Positions 43,784 through 53,233 are shown, counted from the first letter of the stretch. The stretch is 64,000 nucleotides of DNA from Actinomadura macrotermitis (GCF_009604375.1 NZ_WEGH01000001.1:744001-808000), one strand, 5' to 3'. Translations and numbers: made by a program. Notes: generated by a model not told the origin, from the sequence alone.

Positions 43784-45078
43784 GCGCGCCTCAGGTAGCG
43801 GTCGGTCTCCCAGGAGGTGACCTCGGTGGTGTAGGCGGTCCACTCGGCCTCGGCGAGGACGGCGTAGTCGTGCACCGCGTCCTTGCCGAGGATCTCGGCG
43901 AGGACCGCGTCGTCGCGGGTGGCGGCGATCGCCTCGCCGAGGGTGGCGGGCAGCCGGCGGGCGTCGGCGTACAGGTCGCCGGCGCCGCGCGCCGGGGGCC
44001 GCTCCCCCGCCTCCAGGCCCGCGACGGTCGCGGCGAGCACGGCCGCGACGGCCCAGTACGGGTTGGCGTCGGCCGAGGAGGCGCGCAGCTCGAACCGGCT
44101 CGCCTCGGGCGTCTCCACCAGCGACCGGACGGCGCCGGTGCGGTTGTCGCCGCCCCAGGTGGCGCTGGTCGGCGCGAACGACTCGGCCTCGTAGCGCTTG
44201 TAGGAGTTCACCGTCGGCGCGCCGAACAGGGTGAGGCCGGGCAGGTGGCGCAGCACCCCGGCGATGGCCTGCGTCGCCAGGTCGCTCTCGCGGCCGTCGA
44301 CCGGCGCGAACAGCGGCTCGCCGTGGCGCCACAGCGACACGTGCAGGTGCGCCGAGCTGCCCGACTGCCCGTTGAACGGCTTGGCCATGAACGTGGCGAG
44401 CAGGCCGTTGCGGCGGGCCAGCTCCTTCACCGCGTAGCGCAGCCGGAACGCGTCGTCGGCGGCGCCGAGCGCCTCCCGGTAGGCGAGGTTGACCTCCACC
44501 TGGCTCGGCCCGTACTCGGTGAGCACGCCCTCGACCGGGACGAACGGCTCCAGCGCGCCGATCTCGGCGAGCAGCGGGTCCAGCTCGTTGGCCTTCTCCA
44601 GCGAGTAGGCGTGCAGGCCGTCCTGCAGCGGCGTGCCGTCGGCGTTCAGCACGTAGAACTCCAGCTCGACGCCGACGCGCGCCTCGTAGCCGAGGGCGGC
44701 CAGGCGGTCGACGACGCGGCGCAGCACCGCGCGCGGCGAGGTGCGGACCGGGTCGCGGTGGTGGTCCACCACGTCGGCGAGGACGTGCGCGGCGCCGGGC
44801 CGCCACGGCAGCCGCCGGAACGTTGCGGGGTCGGGGACGGCGTACACGTCGGGGTAGCCGGTGCCCCAGTTGGTGAGGCGCGCGTCGCCCTGGACCTCGG
44901 CGACGGCGTTCCAGGCGAGGGCGGCGTCGCAGAACGGGAAGCCCTCGCCGGTCGCGCGCGGCAGGAACCGGCGGGCCGGGATGCGCTTGCCGAGGACGTG
45001 GCCGTACTGGTCGGGCCAGGCGACCTCGATCTCGGTGAGGTCGCCGTGCTCCAGCTCGGCGTCGAAGGGGCTGCTCAT
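43780..45078 (-). CDS. Glutamine-synthetase-like gamma-glutamyl-amine ligase
   Basis: A 432-residue GlnA-family enzyme. It has the beta-grasp N-terminal region (LTEIEVAWPDQYGHVLGKRIPARRFL), catalytic-barrel motifs RVGVELEFYVLN, EGVLTEYGPSQVEVNLAYREAL, MAKPFNGQSGSSAHLHVSLW, TVNSYKRYEAESFAPTSATWGGDNRTGAVR and ASSADANPYWAVAAVLAA. The GSSAHLHVSL form differs from true glutamine synthetase and matches GlnA3/GlnA4/PuuA/IpuC-like ligases that attach glutamate to amines (polyamines, ethanolamine, alkylamines) with ATP. It lacks the adenylylation-loop region of GlnA1. It lies between an amine/amino-acid permease gene and the P450 module, supporting a role in activating an imported amine. Confidence 0.88.
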   Translation of the reverse strand: MSSPFDAELEHGDLTEIEVAWPDQYGHVLGKRIPARRFLPRATGEGFPFCDAALAWNAVAEVQGDARLTNWGTGYPDVYAVPDPATFRRLPWRPGAAHVLADVVDHHRDPVRTSPRAVLRRVVDRLAALGYEARVGVELEFYVLNADGTPLQDGLHAYSLEKANELDPLLAEIGALEPFVPVEGVLTEYGPSQVEVNLAYREALGAADDAFRLRYAVKELARRNGLLATFMAKPFNGQSGSSAHLHVSLWRHGEPLFAPVDGRESDLATQAIAGVLRHLPGLTLFGAPTVNSYKRYEAESFAPTSATWGGDNRTGAVRSLVETPEASRFELRASSADANPYWAVAAVLAATVAGLEAGERPPARGAGDLYADARRLPATLGEAIAATRDDAVLAEILGKDAVHDYAVLAEAEWTAYTTEVTSWETDRYLRRA

Positions 45079-46499
45079 GCGGGGTCCGTGCTTTCTGTCA
45101 GGGTGCCGAGGCCGCGGGCCCGGCCGGGGTCGCGGCGGTGCAGCGCCGCGTACCAGGCGAGCCCGGCGAGCAGCAGCCCGGCGAAGACGTAGGGCAGCAG
45201 GCTCGTCGGCCAGGCGGGGACGGGGACGAGGTTGCGGTAGATGACGTAGCCGATCGCGGCCGCGGCGACCGCGCTGACGGCGGTCTGGAGCGGGCCGAGC
45301 TCGCCGCGCCGCCGCAGGTAGACGGGCGCGGCGAGGACGACCAGCAGGTAGGTGAGCAGGTAGCCGAAGGTGGCGGCGGTGGCGATGTAGGTGAACGCGG
45401 CGAGCGCCGTGCTGCCCGTCGCGATCAGCGCGAACGGGACCAGTGCGGCGACCGGCGCGAGCGCGTAGATCGCCAGGTGCGGGGTGCGGTGGACCGGGTG
45501 CACCCGCCCGGCGGCGGCGGGCAGCACGCCCTCGCGGCCGAGGCTGTACAGGCCGCGGGCGGCGGCGTTCAGGCTGGCCGAGGCGCACGCGACCGCCGAC
45601 GCCGCGATGCCGAGGTCGATGACGTAGGACAGCCAGCCGACGCCGGCGGCCTTGGCGACGTCGTTCAGCGGCGCCGCCGACTTCGCCAGGTCGGCCGACG
45701 ACCCGAACCCGATCACCTGGACGTAGGTGGACGCCACGTACAGCACGCCCGCGCCGAGCACCGTCGCCAGCACCGCGCGCGGGATGGCGCGGTAGGGGTC
45801 GCGGGCCTCGGCGCCGAGCGACGCCGAGGACTCGAACCCGACGAACGCGGCGACCGCCAGGACGGTGCCGAGCGTGATCGACCCGGCGTTCCCACCGGTC
45901 AGCGCGCCGAGCTGGGCGGTGTCGACCTTGACGCCGAAGTGGAACAGGGTGGCGGCGAGCGCGGCCAGGATCGCCGCGATCGACACGCCCTCCAGGACCA
46001 GGCCGAGCCGGGTGGACAGCCGCACCCCGCGCACCGGCGCCCAGACCGCGAGGGCGGCGGCCACCAGGACCAGCGGGAGCAGCCCGGCGCGGCCGGTGGC
46101 GGGCAGCCCGAACTCCTCCAGGAACGCCCCGAAGTAGAGCGCGGCGCCCGCGATCGTCGCGCCGGCGATGCCGGTGTAGCCGATGATCAGGCCCCAGCCG
46201 GCCGCGAACGCCGGGCCGCGGCCGAGCCCGGCGGCGGTGTAGCCGTACAGCGACCCGGCGCCGGCGGCGCGGCGGGCGAACTGGGCGACGCTGTAGCCGA
46301 CCAGCAGCACGATGAGGGTGCCGAACACGAACGCGTAGACCGTTCCAGAGCCGCTGGTCAGGAATACCCCGGGAACGGTCCCGGCGACGGCGATGCTCGG
46401 CCCGGTCGCGGCGAGCGACTGGGCGAAGACGCCGATCGGCGGGACCGCGTCGCGGGCGAGGTCCTCGCGCGGCTCCGGCGGCGCGGCGACGCCGGTCAT
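45075..46499 (-). CDS. APC-superfamily amino-acid/amine permease
   Basis: A 474-residue permease with about 12 helices. The N-terminal helix PPIGVFAQSLAATGPSIAVAGTVPGVFLTSGSGTVYAFVFGTLIVLLVGYSVAQFARRAAGAGSLYGYTAAGLGRG is a classical APC start. FVGFESSASLGAEARDPYRAIPRAVLATVLGAGVLYV and LNAAARGLYSLGREGVLPAAAGRVHPVHRTPHLAI are typical of the amino-acid/polyamine/ethanolamine transporters that accompany gamma-glutamyl-amine ligases. It is coupled to both neighbours by 4-nt overlaps. The substrate is unknown but probably an amine or amino acid. Confidence 0.92.
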   Translation of the reverse strand: MTGVAAPPEPREDLARDAVPPIGVFAQSLAATGPSIAVAGTVPGVFLTSGSGTVYAFVFGTLIVLLVGYSVAQFARRAAGAGSLYGYTAAGLGRGPAFAAGWGLIIGYTGIAGATIAGAALYFGAFLEEFGLPATGRAGLLPLVLVAAALAVWAPVRGVRLSTRLGLVLEGVSIAAILAALAATLFHFGVKVDTAQLGALTGGNAGSITLGTVLAVAAFVGFESSASLGAEARDPYRAIPRAVLATVLGAGVLYVASTYVQVIGFGSSADLAKSAAPLNDVAKAAGVGWLSYVIDLGIAASAVACASASLNAAARGLYSLGREGVLPAAAGRVHPVHRTPHLAIYALAPVAALVPFALIATGSTALAAFTYIATAATFGYLLTYLLVVLAAPVYLRRRGELGPLQTAVSAVAAAAIGYVIYRNLVPVPAWPTSLLPYVFAGLLLAGLAWYAALHRRDPGRARGLGTLTESTDPA

Positions 46500-47269
46500 G
46501 CCGCCGCGGCCTTCAGCGTGAAGTCGGCGATGGCGGCGGCGACCTCGCGGTGGACGGTCTCGTTCAGCACGTCGTGCCGGGCGCCCTCGAACCGGGCGAG
46601 CTCGGCGTTGTCCAGCCGCACCGCCCACGTCTCGTTGCCCTCGATCGGCGCGATCACGTCGGCGGAGCCGTGCACGAACAGGATGGGCAGGGTGAGCTCG
46701 GCGAACCGCGGCCCGATCTCCTTCCAGGCGGCGCCGAGGGCGTCGCCGGGGAAGACCGCCTCGGCCTCGGTGAAGGCGAGCGGGTCGTTCTCCAGCGCGT
46801 CCAGGTAGGCGGGGTCGGCCGACAGGGCGGCCGGGTCGAGATCGACGCCGCCGTCCTCGGGCAGCTCGTCCAGCCAGTCCAGGTGGCCGAGCGGCGTGCC
46901 CGACAGGACCAGCCCGGCGTAGGGCCCGGGGTCGCGGACGGCGGCGAGGGCGGCGGCGGTGCCGCCGAGCGAGTGCCCGGCGAGCAGCAGCGGCAGGCCG
47001 TCCGCGGCGGCGATCTCGGTGAGCGCGCGGGCGTTGGTCACCAGCGGGTCCAGCGACGGGACGTGCCCGCGGCGGCCCTCCGACAGGCCGTGCCCGACCT
47101 CGTCGAGCGCCCAGACGCTGATGTCGCGGTGGTTCAGGGCGGCGGCGAGGCGGTGGTAGAGGCCCGAGTGCTCGCCGAAGCCGTGCAGGAAGACCAGGCC
47201 GGCGCGCGGCTGCGCGGCCGTCCATGAGCGGTAGTAGACGCGGCCCGCCGCGCCGTCGAAGAAGGGCAT
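46496..47269 (-). CDS. Alpha/beta hydrolase (monoacylglycerol-lipase-like)
   Basis: A 257-residue serine hydrolase without signal peptide. It has oxyanion motif FLHGFGEHSGLYHRLA, WALDEVGHGLSEGRRGHVPSLDPLVTNARALT (the monoacylglycerol lipase pattern), nucleophile Ser100 in AGHSLGGT, Asp204 in VHGSADVIAP and His232 in GARHDVLNE. It probably cleaves an ester or thioester of the pathway substrate. It is the first gene of the 11-gene operon; the promoter and the 24-bp element lie 50-100 nt upstream. The last codons overlap the permease start (ATGA). Confidence 0.9.
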   Translation of the reverse strand: MPFFDGAAGRVYYRSWTAAQPRAGLVFLHGFGEHSGLYHRLAAALNHRDISVWALDEVGHGLSEGRRGHVPSLDPLVTNARALTEIAAADGLPLLLAGHSLGGTAAALAAVRDPGPYAGLVLSGTPLGHLDWLDELPEDGGVDLDPAALSADPAYLDALENDPLAFTEAEAVFPGDALGAAWKEIGPRFAELTLPILFVHGSADVIAPIEGNETWAVRLDNAELARFEGARHDVLNETVHREVAAAIADFTLKAAAA

Positions 47270-47320
47270 GGGATGACTCCGGACCGGGGGATGGGGGTGG
47301 TGTGGCGGGAGGGTGCTCTC

Positions 47321-47349
47321 AAGCTAATCCGCACCCCGTGAGTAGTCAA
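47321..47349 (-). promoter_or_regulatory. Promoter of the 11-gene operon
   Basis: On the minus strand, TTGACT (47349-47344), a 17-nt spacer and TAGCTT (47326-47321) form a good -35/-10 pair about 52 nt before the hydrolase start. The -35 overlaps the end of the shared 24-bp element, so a protein bound there would interfere with polymerase. Confidence 0.65.
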
Positions 47350-47370
47350 CTAAATTGGTAGGAAAAGTTG
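47347..47370 (-). promoter_or_regulatory. Shared 24-bp element, copy 1
   Basis: Read on the minus strand it begins CAACTTTTCCTAC and ends TTAGTTG, with CAACT/AGTTG as inverted ends 14 nt apart. It ends two bases before the stop of the fused-ATPase gene. A copy with 19 of 24 identical positions lies at 52557-52580 before the second transporter operon. Confidence 0.7.
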
Positions 47371-47371
47371 T

Positions 47372-48904
47372 TTAGAGGCGCGGAACGGCCGCGAGCAGCT
47401 CTTTCGTGTAGGGATGCGCGGGCGACCCGTACAGCTCGCCGGCGTCCGCCAGCTCCACGATCCGGCCGTCGCGCATCACCGCGACCCGGTCGCTGACCTG
47501 CCGCACCACGGCCAGGTCGTGCGAGATGAACACCAGCGTCAGGTCGAACTCCTCCTGCAGCTCGGCGAGCAGCCCGAGCACCTGCGCCTGGGTGGAGACG
47601 TCCAGGGCGGTGACGGGCTCGTCACAGACCAGCAGCCGGGGGCGGAGCGCGAGCGCGCGGGCGATGCCGACGCGCTGGCGCTGGCCGCCGGAGAACTCGT
47701 GCGGGTAGGCGCCGTAGCGGCCCGGGTCCAGGCCGACGCGCGCCATCAGCTCGCGCGCGGTCTTCTCCGGCTCGGGCTCGCCGTGCACGCGCAGCGGCTC
47801 GGCGATCGCGTCGCCGACGGTGCGGCGCGGGTTCAGCGAGGCGCCGGGGTCCTGGAAGACCATCTGCACGTCGCGGCGGCGCCCGTCCCCGGCCACCTCC
47901 ACCGTGCCCGCCGTCGGCTCCAGCAGCCGGACGATCAGCCGGGCGAGCGTGGACTTGCCACTGCCGCTCTCCCCCACGATGCCGAGGGTCTCGCCGCGGC
48001 GCACCTGGAAGGCGACGTCGTCCACGGCGGCCACGGCGCGGCGCCGCAGCGGCGGCCCGGACACGAAGTCGCGGCGCAGGCCGGTGACGGTCAGCAGCGG
48101 CTCGCCGGTGATCTCGCGGGTGCGGCCGGACGGGGCGTCCACACGGGGAACGGCCGCGAGCAGCTCACGGGTGTAGTCCGCCCGCGGGTCGCGCAGCACC
48201 TGCGCCACCGGCCCCTGCTCGACGGCCTCGCCGTCGCGCATCACCAGCACCCGGTCGGCGGTGCGGGCGACCACCCCGAAGTCGTGGCTGACCAGCAGCA
48301 ACGCCATCCCGGTGTCGGCGCGCAGGTCGTCCAGCAGGTCCAGCAGCCGGGCCTGGACGGTGACGTCCAGCGCCGTGGTCGGCTCGTCGGCGACCAGCAC
48401 GCGCGGCTCCAGCGCCAGCGCCATCGCGATCAGCGCGCGCTGCCGCATGCCGCCGGAGAACTCGTGCGGGTGGGCGCGGGCCCGGCGCGCGGCGTCGGGG
48501 ATGCCGACCCGGTCCAGCACCTGCACCGCCTTCGCCGCCGCCTCCTTGCGGGACGCACCGGTGTGCGCCCGGTAGACCTCGGCGATCTGGTCGCCGACGC
48601 GCAGGAACGGGTCGAGCGAGGACAGCGGATCCTGGAAGACCATCGCGACCCCGCCGCCGCGCAGCCGCCGCAGCTCCTCGGGCGAGGCGGCGAGCACGTC
48701 GGTGCCCGCCGCCCGGATCTCGCCCGTCACCTCCGCGTCCGTGTGCAGGCCGAGCAGCGCGAGCGCGAGCGAGCTCTTGCCCGACCCGGACTCGCCGACG
48801 ACGCCGAGCGCCTCGCCCTCGGCCAGCTCGAACGAGACGCCCTTGACCGCCTCCTGGGAGCCGAACCGGATGCGCAGGTCGCGGACCGAAAGGACGGGGG
48901 TCAT
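47372..48904 (-). CDS. Fused two-domain peptide-type ABC importer ATPase (DppD-DppF)
   Basis: A 510-residue protein with two complete ATPase modules in one chain. Module 1: [74 protein letters not shown]. Module 2: [78 protein letters not shown]. Each is followed by the [24 protein letters not shown] tail of oligopeptide systems. The other transporter in this region uses two separate ATPases, so the two systems are not a simple recent duplication. It is the last gene of the 52522 operon and overlaps the permease gene (ATGA). Confidence 0.95.
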   Translation of the reverse strand: MTPVLSVRDLRIRFGSQEAVKGVSFELAEGEALGVVGESGSGKSSLALALLGLHTDAEVTGEIRAAGTDVLAASPEELRRLRGGGVAMVFQDPLSSLDPFLRVGDQIAEVYRAHTGASRKEAAAKAVQVLDRVGIPDAARRARAHPHEFSGGMRQRALIAMALALEPRVLVADEPTTALDVTVQARLLDLLDDLRADTGMALLLVSHDFGVVARTADRVLVMRDGEAVEQGPVAQVLRDPRADYTRELLAAVPRVDAPSGRTREITGEPLLTVTGLRRDFVSGPPLRRRAVAAVDDVAFQVRRGETLGIVGESGSGKSTLARLIVRLLEPTAGTVEVAGDGRRRDVQMVFQDPGASLNPRRTVGDAIAEPLRVHGEPEPEKTARELMARVGLDPGRYGAYPHEFSGGQRQRVGIARALALRPRLLVCDEPVTALDVSTQAQVLGLLAELQEEFDLTLVFISHDLAVVRQVSDRVAVMRDGRIVELADAGELYGSPAHPYTKELLAAVPRL

Positions 48905-49890
48905 ATGAGCTTCACTCTCGGATCGGCCACCGCCGACAGCACGTCGGCGACGGCGTTGGACAGCACGACCGCGGTGCCGGCCAGGAGCGTCACCCCGACC
49001 ACGACCGGCAGGTCCACCGAGCCGACCGACTCGACGGTGAGCCGGCCGACGCCCGGCAGGCCGAACATCGTCTCGGTGAGCACCGAGGCCGTCATCATCT
49101 GCGCCACCTCCACCGCGGTGATGGTGATCAGCGGGGTGAGCGCGCCGCGCAGCGCGTGCCGCCGGATCACCTGGCGCTCGCGCAGCCCGTAGGCGCGGAA
49201 CGTGCGGATGTGGTCCTCCACCAGCGTCTCCAGCGCGCCGGCGCGGGTGATGCGGGCGAACACCGCGGCCTGGATCAGGCCGAGCGCGGCCCACGGCAGG
49301 ATCAGGTTGCGCGCCCACTCCCCGGGGTTCTCGGTGAGCGGCACGTAGGCGGGGAACGGCAGCCACTGCAGGTAGGCGCAGAACACCATGAGCAGCAGCA
49401 GGCCGACCAGGAACACCGGGGTGGCGTAGCCGACCAGCGTCACCCCGGTCAGGAGGCGCTCCTCGGGGCGGCCCTGGCGGAGCGCCGACAGCAGGCCCGC
49501 CGAGACGCCGAGCAGCAGCGCCACGACCTCGGCGCCGAACGCCAGCGACAGCGACACCGGGAACCGGCTCGTGATCAGCTGCAGCACCGGCTGGTCGGAC
49601 TGGAAGGAGTAGCCGAGGCACGGCGCGGCGCAGTGGTCGACGTCGGGCCCGGCCGCGTAGTCGCGGCCGGCGACCAGCCCCTCCAGGAAGTGCCAGTACT
49701 GGGCGTACACCGGTTCGGCGAGGCCGAGCTTCTCCCGGGTGAGCGCGAGCCGCTCGGCGTTGCAGCCGCGCCCGCAGGCGAGGACGGCCGGGTCGCCGGG
49801 CGTCAGGTAGAACAGGGCGTACACGATCGCCGACAGGACCAGCAGGACCGTGACGACGGCGCCGAGCCGGCGCAGCAGGTACCAGGTCAT
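48901..49890 (-). CDS. Peptide-type ABC importer permease (DppB/OppB-like), second system
   Basis: A 329-residue permease with six helices: [61 protein letters not shown] and the coupling region [66 protein letters not shown]. The external loop after helix 1 is longer than usual and carries four cysteines (CGRGC and CAAPC), which could form disulfides; this is uncommon for the family. It overlaps both neighbouring genes. Confidence 0.94.
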   Translation of the reverse strand: MTWYLLRRLGAVVTVLLVLSAIVYALFYLTPGDPAVLACGRGCNAERLALTREKLGLAEPVYAQYWHFLEGLVAGRDYAAGPDVDHCAAPCLGYSFQSDQPVLQLITSRFPVSLSLAFGAEVVALLLGVSAGLLSALRQGRPEERLLTGVTLVGYATPVFLVGLLLLMVFCAYLQWLPFPAYVPLTENPGEWARNLILPWAALGLIQAAVFARITRAGALETLVEDHIRTFRAYGLRERQVIRRHALRGALTPLITITAVEVAQMMTASVLTETMFGLPGVGRLTVESVGSVDLPVVVGVTLLAGTAVVLSNAVADVLSAVADPRVKLI

Positions 49891-50825
49891 GCGCGGGCGC
49901 TCCAGCGGGGGTCGGCGGCCTTGCGGACGCCGTCGGCGAACAGGGTGAAGGCGAGCAGCGTCAGGAACAGCAGGCCGCCGGGGACGAGCACGTACATCGG
50001 GTCGGTGCGGAACCAGGTCGTCGCGCTGGACAGCATCTGCCCCCACGAGGGGGTGGGCGGGCGGACGCCCGCGCCGAGGAACGACAGCCCCGCCTCCTGG
50101 ACCATGTTGATCGGCGCCTTCAGCGCCGCCAGTACCAGCAGCGGCGTGGTGAGGCCGGGCAGGATCTCGCGGACCGCGATCCGGGCCGGCCCCGCCCCGC
50201 TGAGGCGGGCGGCGTCCACGTACTCGCGGGTGCGCAGCGACAGCGCCTGCGCGCGGGTGACGCGGGCGACGTTGCCCCAGCTCACCAGCGAGATGACGGC
50301 GGCGAGCAGCAGCGGGCGCGGCACCGACTGCGGCACGATCGCCATCAGCGCGAGCGCCAGCAGGAACGGGGGGAAGGCCAGCGACAGCTCGATCAGCCGG
50401 CTGAGCACCGCGTCCGCCCGGCCGCCGCCGAGGCCCGCGCCGAGCCCGATCACGACGCCGAACAGCATCTCCAGCACGGTCGCGCCGAACGCGACGCCGA
50501 GCGAGACCCGGGCGCCGTGCACGACGCGGGCGAACACGTCGCGGCCGGTGCCGGGCTCGACGCCGAGCCAGTGCTCGCCGCTGATCCCGCCGAGCGCGCC
50601 CGTGGGGACGCCGCCGCGCGCCGAGTCCAGCAGGCCGCTGTGGAAGGTGGTCGGGTCCTGGCCCTCCAGCCGGGTCAGCAGCGGCGCGGCGAGCGCCACC
50701 ACGATCATCACGGCCACGATGGCCAGGCCGGCCAGCGCGGCCCGGTCGCCGCGCAGCCGGCGCCACACCCGCCGTTCCCGGGGCGCGGCCCCGGGAACGG
50801 CGGCGGCGTCGACGAGGGCGGTCAC
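49887..50825 (-). CDS. Peptide-type ABC importer permease (DppC/OppC-like), second system
   Basis: A 312-residue permease. The leading helix [24 protein letters not shown] is followed by [48 protein letters not shown] and the coupling loop [36 protein letters not shown], then [25 protein letters not shown], the DppC signature. It starts GTG on the stop of the binding-protein gene. The gene order here is binding protein, C-type, B-type, ATPase, unlike the B-then-C order of the neighbouring system. Confidence 0.94.
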   Translation of the reverse strand: MTALVDAAAVPGAAPRERRVWRRLRGDRAALAGLAIVAVMIVVALAAPLLTRLEGQDPTTFHSGLLDSARGGVPTGALGGISGEHWLGVEPGTGRDVFARVVHGARVSLGVAFGATVLEMLFGVVIGLGAGLGGGRADAVLSRLIELSLAFPPFLLALALMAIVPQSVPRPLLLAAVISLVSWGNVARVTRAQALSLRTREYVDAARLSGAGPARIAVREILPGLTTPLLVLAALKAPINMVQEAGLSFLGAGVRPPTPSWGQMLSSATTWFRTDPMYVLVPGGLLFLTLLAFTLFADGVRKAADPRWSARA

Positions 50826-52522
50826 TTCACCGAGACCGAGGCGACGTCGTACCAGCCGCGCCACTGGTCGACGTAGGTGTTCTTGACGTCCTTGCCGGCC
50901 AGCACCACCGTCTTCGGGTGGTACAGCGGCACCAGCAGGGCCTTCTTGCCGATCTCGGCGTCCAGGGCGCCCCAGCGCGGCGCGGCCTGGGCCGGGTCGG
51001 TGAGGGTGTTGATCTGGTCGATCTCCTTGTTCACGGCCGGGTCGTTCAGCTGGGCGAGGTTGAAGTTGCCGCCGTCCTTGAGGATCTGCCGCCCGTCGAA
51101 GATCGGGATGAGGAACGGGCCGCCGGCCGGCCAGTCGGCGCCCCACGACTGCAGCGTGAGCGCGGGCTGGGTGGCGGGCTTGCCGACGAGCGTGCGGTAG
51201 TCCTCCTCGCCGAGCGGCTTCTGCTCGACGGTGACGCCGGCCTGCTTCAGCGCGTCCTGCACGGCCGCGGCGACCTTCGGGCCGTAGCCCTCGCCGTCGG
51301 TGTTGGGGAACGACAGCTCGATCTTCAGCCCGCCCGCGTGCCCGGCCTGCGCGAGCAGCTCCTTGGCCTTGGCCGGGTTCCCCGACTCCCCGGCCGGGAA
51401 GTGGTCGTAGGGCTGCTGGCCGAACGCCTTGCCCTCGGGCAGGAAGGTGGTCGCGGGCGCGGCGAGCGCGGAACCGCCGACGGCGTTCACCACCGACTGC
51501 CGGTTGATCGCGTAGGCGATGGCCTGGCGCACCCGGATGTCGTCGAACGGCTTCTTGGTGACGTCGAAGGCCAGGTACTTGGTCTCGCCGAACACCCCGC
51601 GCGCGACGCGCTTGGCGAGGGCGGGGTCGCTGTCCAGCCGGGCCAGCTGCTCGGGGCCGACCGAGGCGTCGGTGGTGATCGCCCTGGCGTCCGCGCCGGC
51701 GCTGCTGACCAGGCGCTGGTTGATGACGGAACGGTCCAAACCGGCGGTGACCTCGATCCGGTCGGGGCAGGCCAGGCGCTGGCCGTCCACCGAGCGGGAC
51801 CAGTGCGGGTTGCGCACGAGCTTGAGGGTCTTGCCCGTCTCGTACTTCTCGACCTTGTAGGGGCCGCTGGAGACCGGGGCGTTCTGGTACTTGGTGCCGG
51901 TGTCCTTGGCCTTCGGGACCGGCGCGAACTGGGTGGCGGTGGCCAGGTAGGGGAAGTCGCCGTGCGGGGCGCGCAGCCTGAAGACGATCGTCTTGTCGTC
52001 GGGGGTCTCGATCGACTTCAGCTCGCCGCCCTTGTAGGGGCCCTTGTAGTCGGCGCCGCCGACCAGCCAGTCGTGCAGGTAGGGGGCGCCGCCGGGCAGG
52101 TCGGGCGAGAACGAGCGCTCGATGCCGTACTTGACGTCCTTGGCGGTGATCGGGCTGCCGTCGTCGAACTTCAGCCCGTCCTTCAGCGTGTAGGTCCAGG
52201 TCCTGGCGCCGTCGCTCGGCCGGCCGAGGTCGGTGGCCAGGTCCGGGACGGGCTTGAAGCCGCCCTCGCCGGCGACCCGCTGCCGGGTGGTCAGCGTCCG
52301 GTAGACCAGCGACGGCAGCGCGCCGCCGCCGGAGGTGTACAGGGTGGCCGGGTCGAACTTGGACAGACCGCCCTGGTTGAGCACGGTGAGCGTGCCGCCC
52401 TGGCAGGTCTTGGGGTCGAACGCGGCGCTGGACGCGGTGCCGGACGCGCCGCCGCAGGCCGCGGTGGCGGCGGCGGTCGTCAGCAGGGCGGCACCGAACA
52501 GGGCGGTGGGTCTCATCCTCAT
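50822..52522 (-). CDS. Family-5 solute-binding lipoprotein, second peptide-type importer
   Basis: A 566-residue binding protein with lipoprotein signal (ALFGAALLTTAAATAACGGASG; lipobox TAAC). It has the family-5 pattern KTCQGGTLTVLNQGGLSKFDPATLYTSGGGALPSLVYRTLTTRQRV ... DLATDLGRPSDGARTWTYTLKDGLKFDDGSPITAKDVKYGIERSFSPDL and VRQAIAYAINRQSVV. It is longer than the 38783-40276 protein and clearly different in sequence, so the two importers likely take different ligands. Start: ATG 52522, or ATG 52516 two codons in. The predicted promoter would start transcription near the first ATG, so the mRNA may be almost leaderless. Confidence 0.92.
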   Translation of the reverse strand: MRMRPTALFGAALLTTAAATAACGGASGTASSAAFDPKTCQGGTLTVLNQGGLSKFDPATLYTSGGGALPSLVYRTLTTRQRVAGEGGFKPVPDLATDLGRPSDGARTWTYTLKDGLKFDDGSPITAKDVKYGIERSFSPDLPGGAPYLHDWLVGGADYKGPYKGGELKSIETPDDKTIVFRLRAPHGDFPYLATATQFAPVPKAKDTGTKYQNAPVSSGPYKVEKYETGKTLKLVRNPHWSRSVDGQRLACPDRIEVTAGLDRSVINQRLVSSAGADARAITTDASVGPEQLARLDSDPALAKRVARGVFGETKYLAFDVTKKPFDDIRVRQAIAYAINRQSVVNAVGGSALAAPATTFLPEGKAFGQQPYDHFPAGESGNPAKAKELLAQAGHAGGLKIELSFPNTDGEGYGPKVAAAVQDALKQAGVTVEQKPLGEEDYRTLVGKPATQPALTLQSWGADWPAGGPFLIPIFDGRQILKDGGNFNLAQLNDPAVNKEIDQINTLTDPAQAAPRWGALDAEIGKKALLVPLYHPKTVVLAGKDVKNTYVDQWRGWYDVASVSVK

Positions 52523-52530
52523 GGCGGATG

Positions 52531-52580
52531 AACGTAATGCGCCACCCGCCGGTTTGCAACTTTTCCTACTTGGTTAGTAG
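52531..52580 (-). promoter_or_regulatory. Promoter and shared 24-bp element (copy 2) of the second transporter operon
   Basis: Minus strand: TTGCAA (52559-52554), 17 nt, TACGTT (52536-52531). The 24-bp element covers 52557-52580 (plus strand begins CAACTTTTCCTAC and ends TTAGTAG) and overlaps the -35 edge, as in copy 1, but in the opposite orientation relative to the gene. Confidence 0.65.
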
Positions 52581-52621
52581 AAATATGGCGGCGCGGAACC
52601 CCGCCGCGGCGGGCGGGCAGG

Positions 52622-53080
52622 TCAGAGGGCGGGGGCGAAGACCCACTTCTTGTAGGACCAGTAGCGGAACGCCGACCCGAGGACCAGGCCGACCAGCAGC
52701 CCCATGTTGTAGGCGACGCCGCCGTGCAGGCCGAGCGTGTAGTAGGTGAACCCGGTGCACAGCACCTGGATCAGCATGCCGACGCCGTTCAGCCCGAAGA
52801 AGATCACGAACTCCCGGCCGGACGCCGCCGCGTCCTCGCTGCGGAAGGTCCAGTACCGGTTCAGCAGGTAGGAGCTGACGGTGGAGGCGATCGTCGGGAC
52901 GACGACGCTGGTCAGCGGGCCGCCGCCGAGCAGGTGGCGCAGCACGTTCGCGCCGCCGATGGTGATCACGGTGCCGAGGAAACCGACGAAGCCGAAGCTC
53001 AGCAGTTCACGGACGAAAAGGCGGTAATCCCGCGCAGCCTTGACCGGTTTGACCGGTCTTGACCGCTGCAAGGTGTTCAC
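52622..53080 (-). CDS. GtrA-family membrane protein
   Basis: A 152-residue protein with four membrane helices typical of GtrA: RELLSFGFVGFLGTVITIGGANVLRHLLGG, SVVVPTIASTVSSYLLNRYWTFRSED (the conserved SxxxNRxWTF motif), REFVIFFGLNGVGMLIQVLCTGFTYY, NMGLLVGLVLGSAFRYWSYKKWVF. Family members flip or move polyprenyl-linked sugars for cell-envelope glycan modification. The N-terminal codons contain a three-fold near repeat of CCGGTCAA (53042-53066, minus strand). The start GTG 53080 is a best guess, with AAGG ~10 nt upstream. Confidence 0.9.
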   Translation of the reverse strand: MNTLQRSRPVKPVKAARDYRLFVRELLSFGFVGFLGTVITIGGANVLRHLLGGGPLTSVVVPTIASTVSSYLLNRYWTFRSEDAAASGREFVIFFGLNGVGMLIQVLCTGFTYYTLGLHGGVAYNMGLLVGLVLGSAFRYWSYKKWVFAPAL

Positions 53081-53233
53081 TTGTCCAGACCTTACCCGAG
53101 CGTGGCATACCGCCGGGCGGCAACCCGGGTAAAAAGGATCAGCGTCCGCCGCCGGTGCCCGCCCCCGCGACCAGGGCGATCAGCCCGGCCGCCCGCCTCC
53201 CGGCCCGGCGTTCCGGACGGCCGGAAGCCCGCC

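Noticed and set aside
35607..52522. Recent duplication of one peptide transporter
   Set aside because: The two systems differ in gene order, ATPase fusion, binding-protein length and sequence, so they are independent transporters under shared control.
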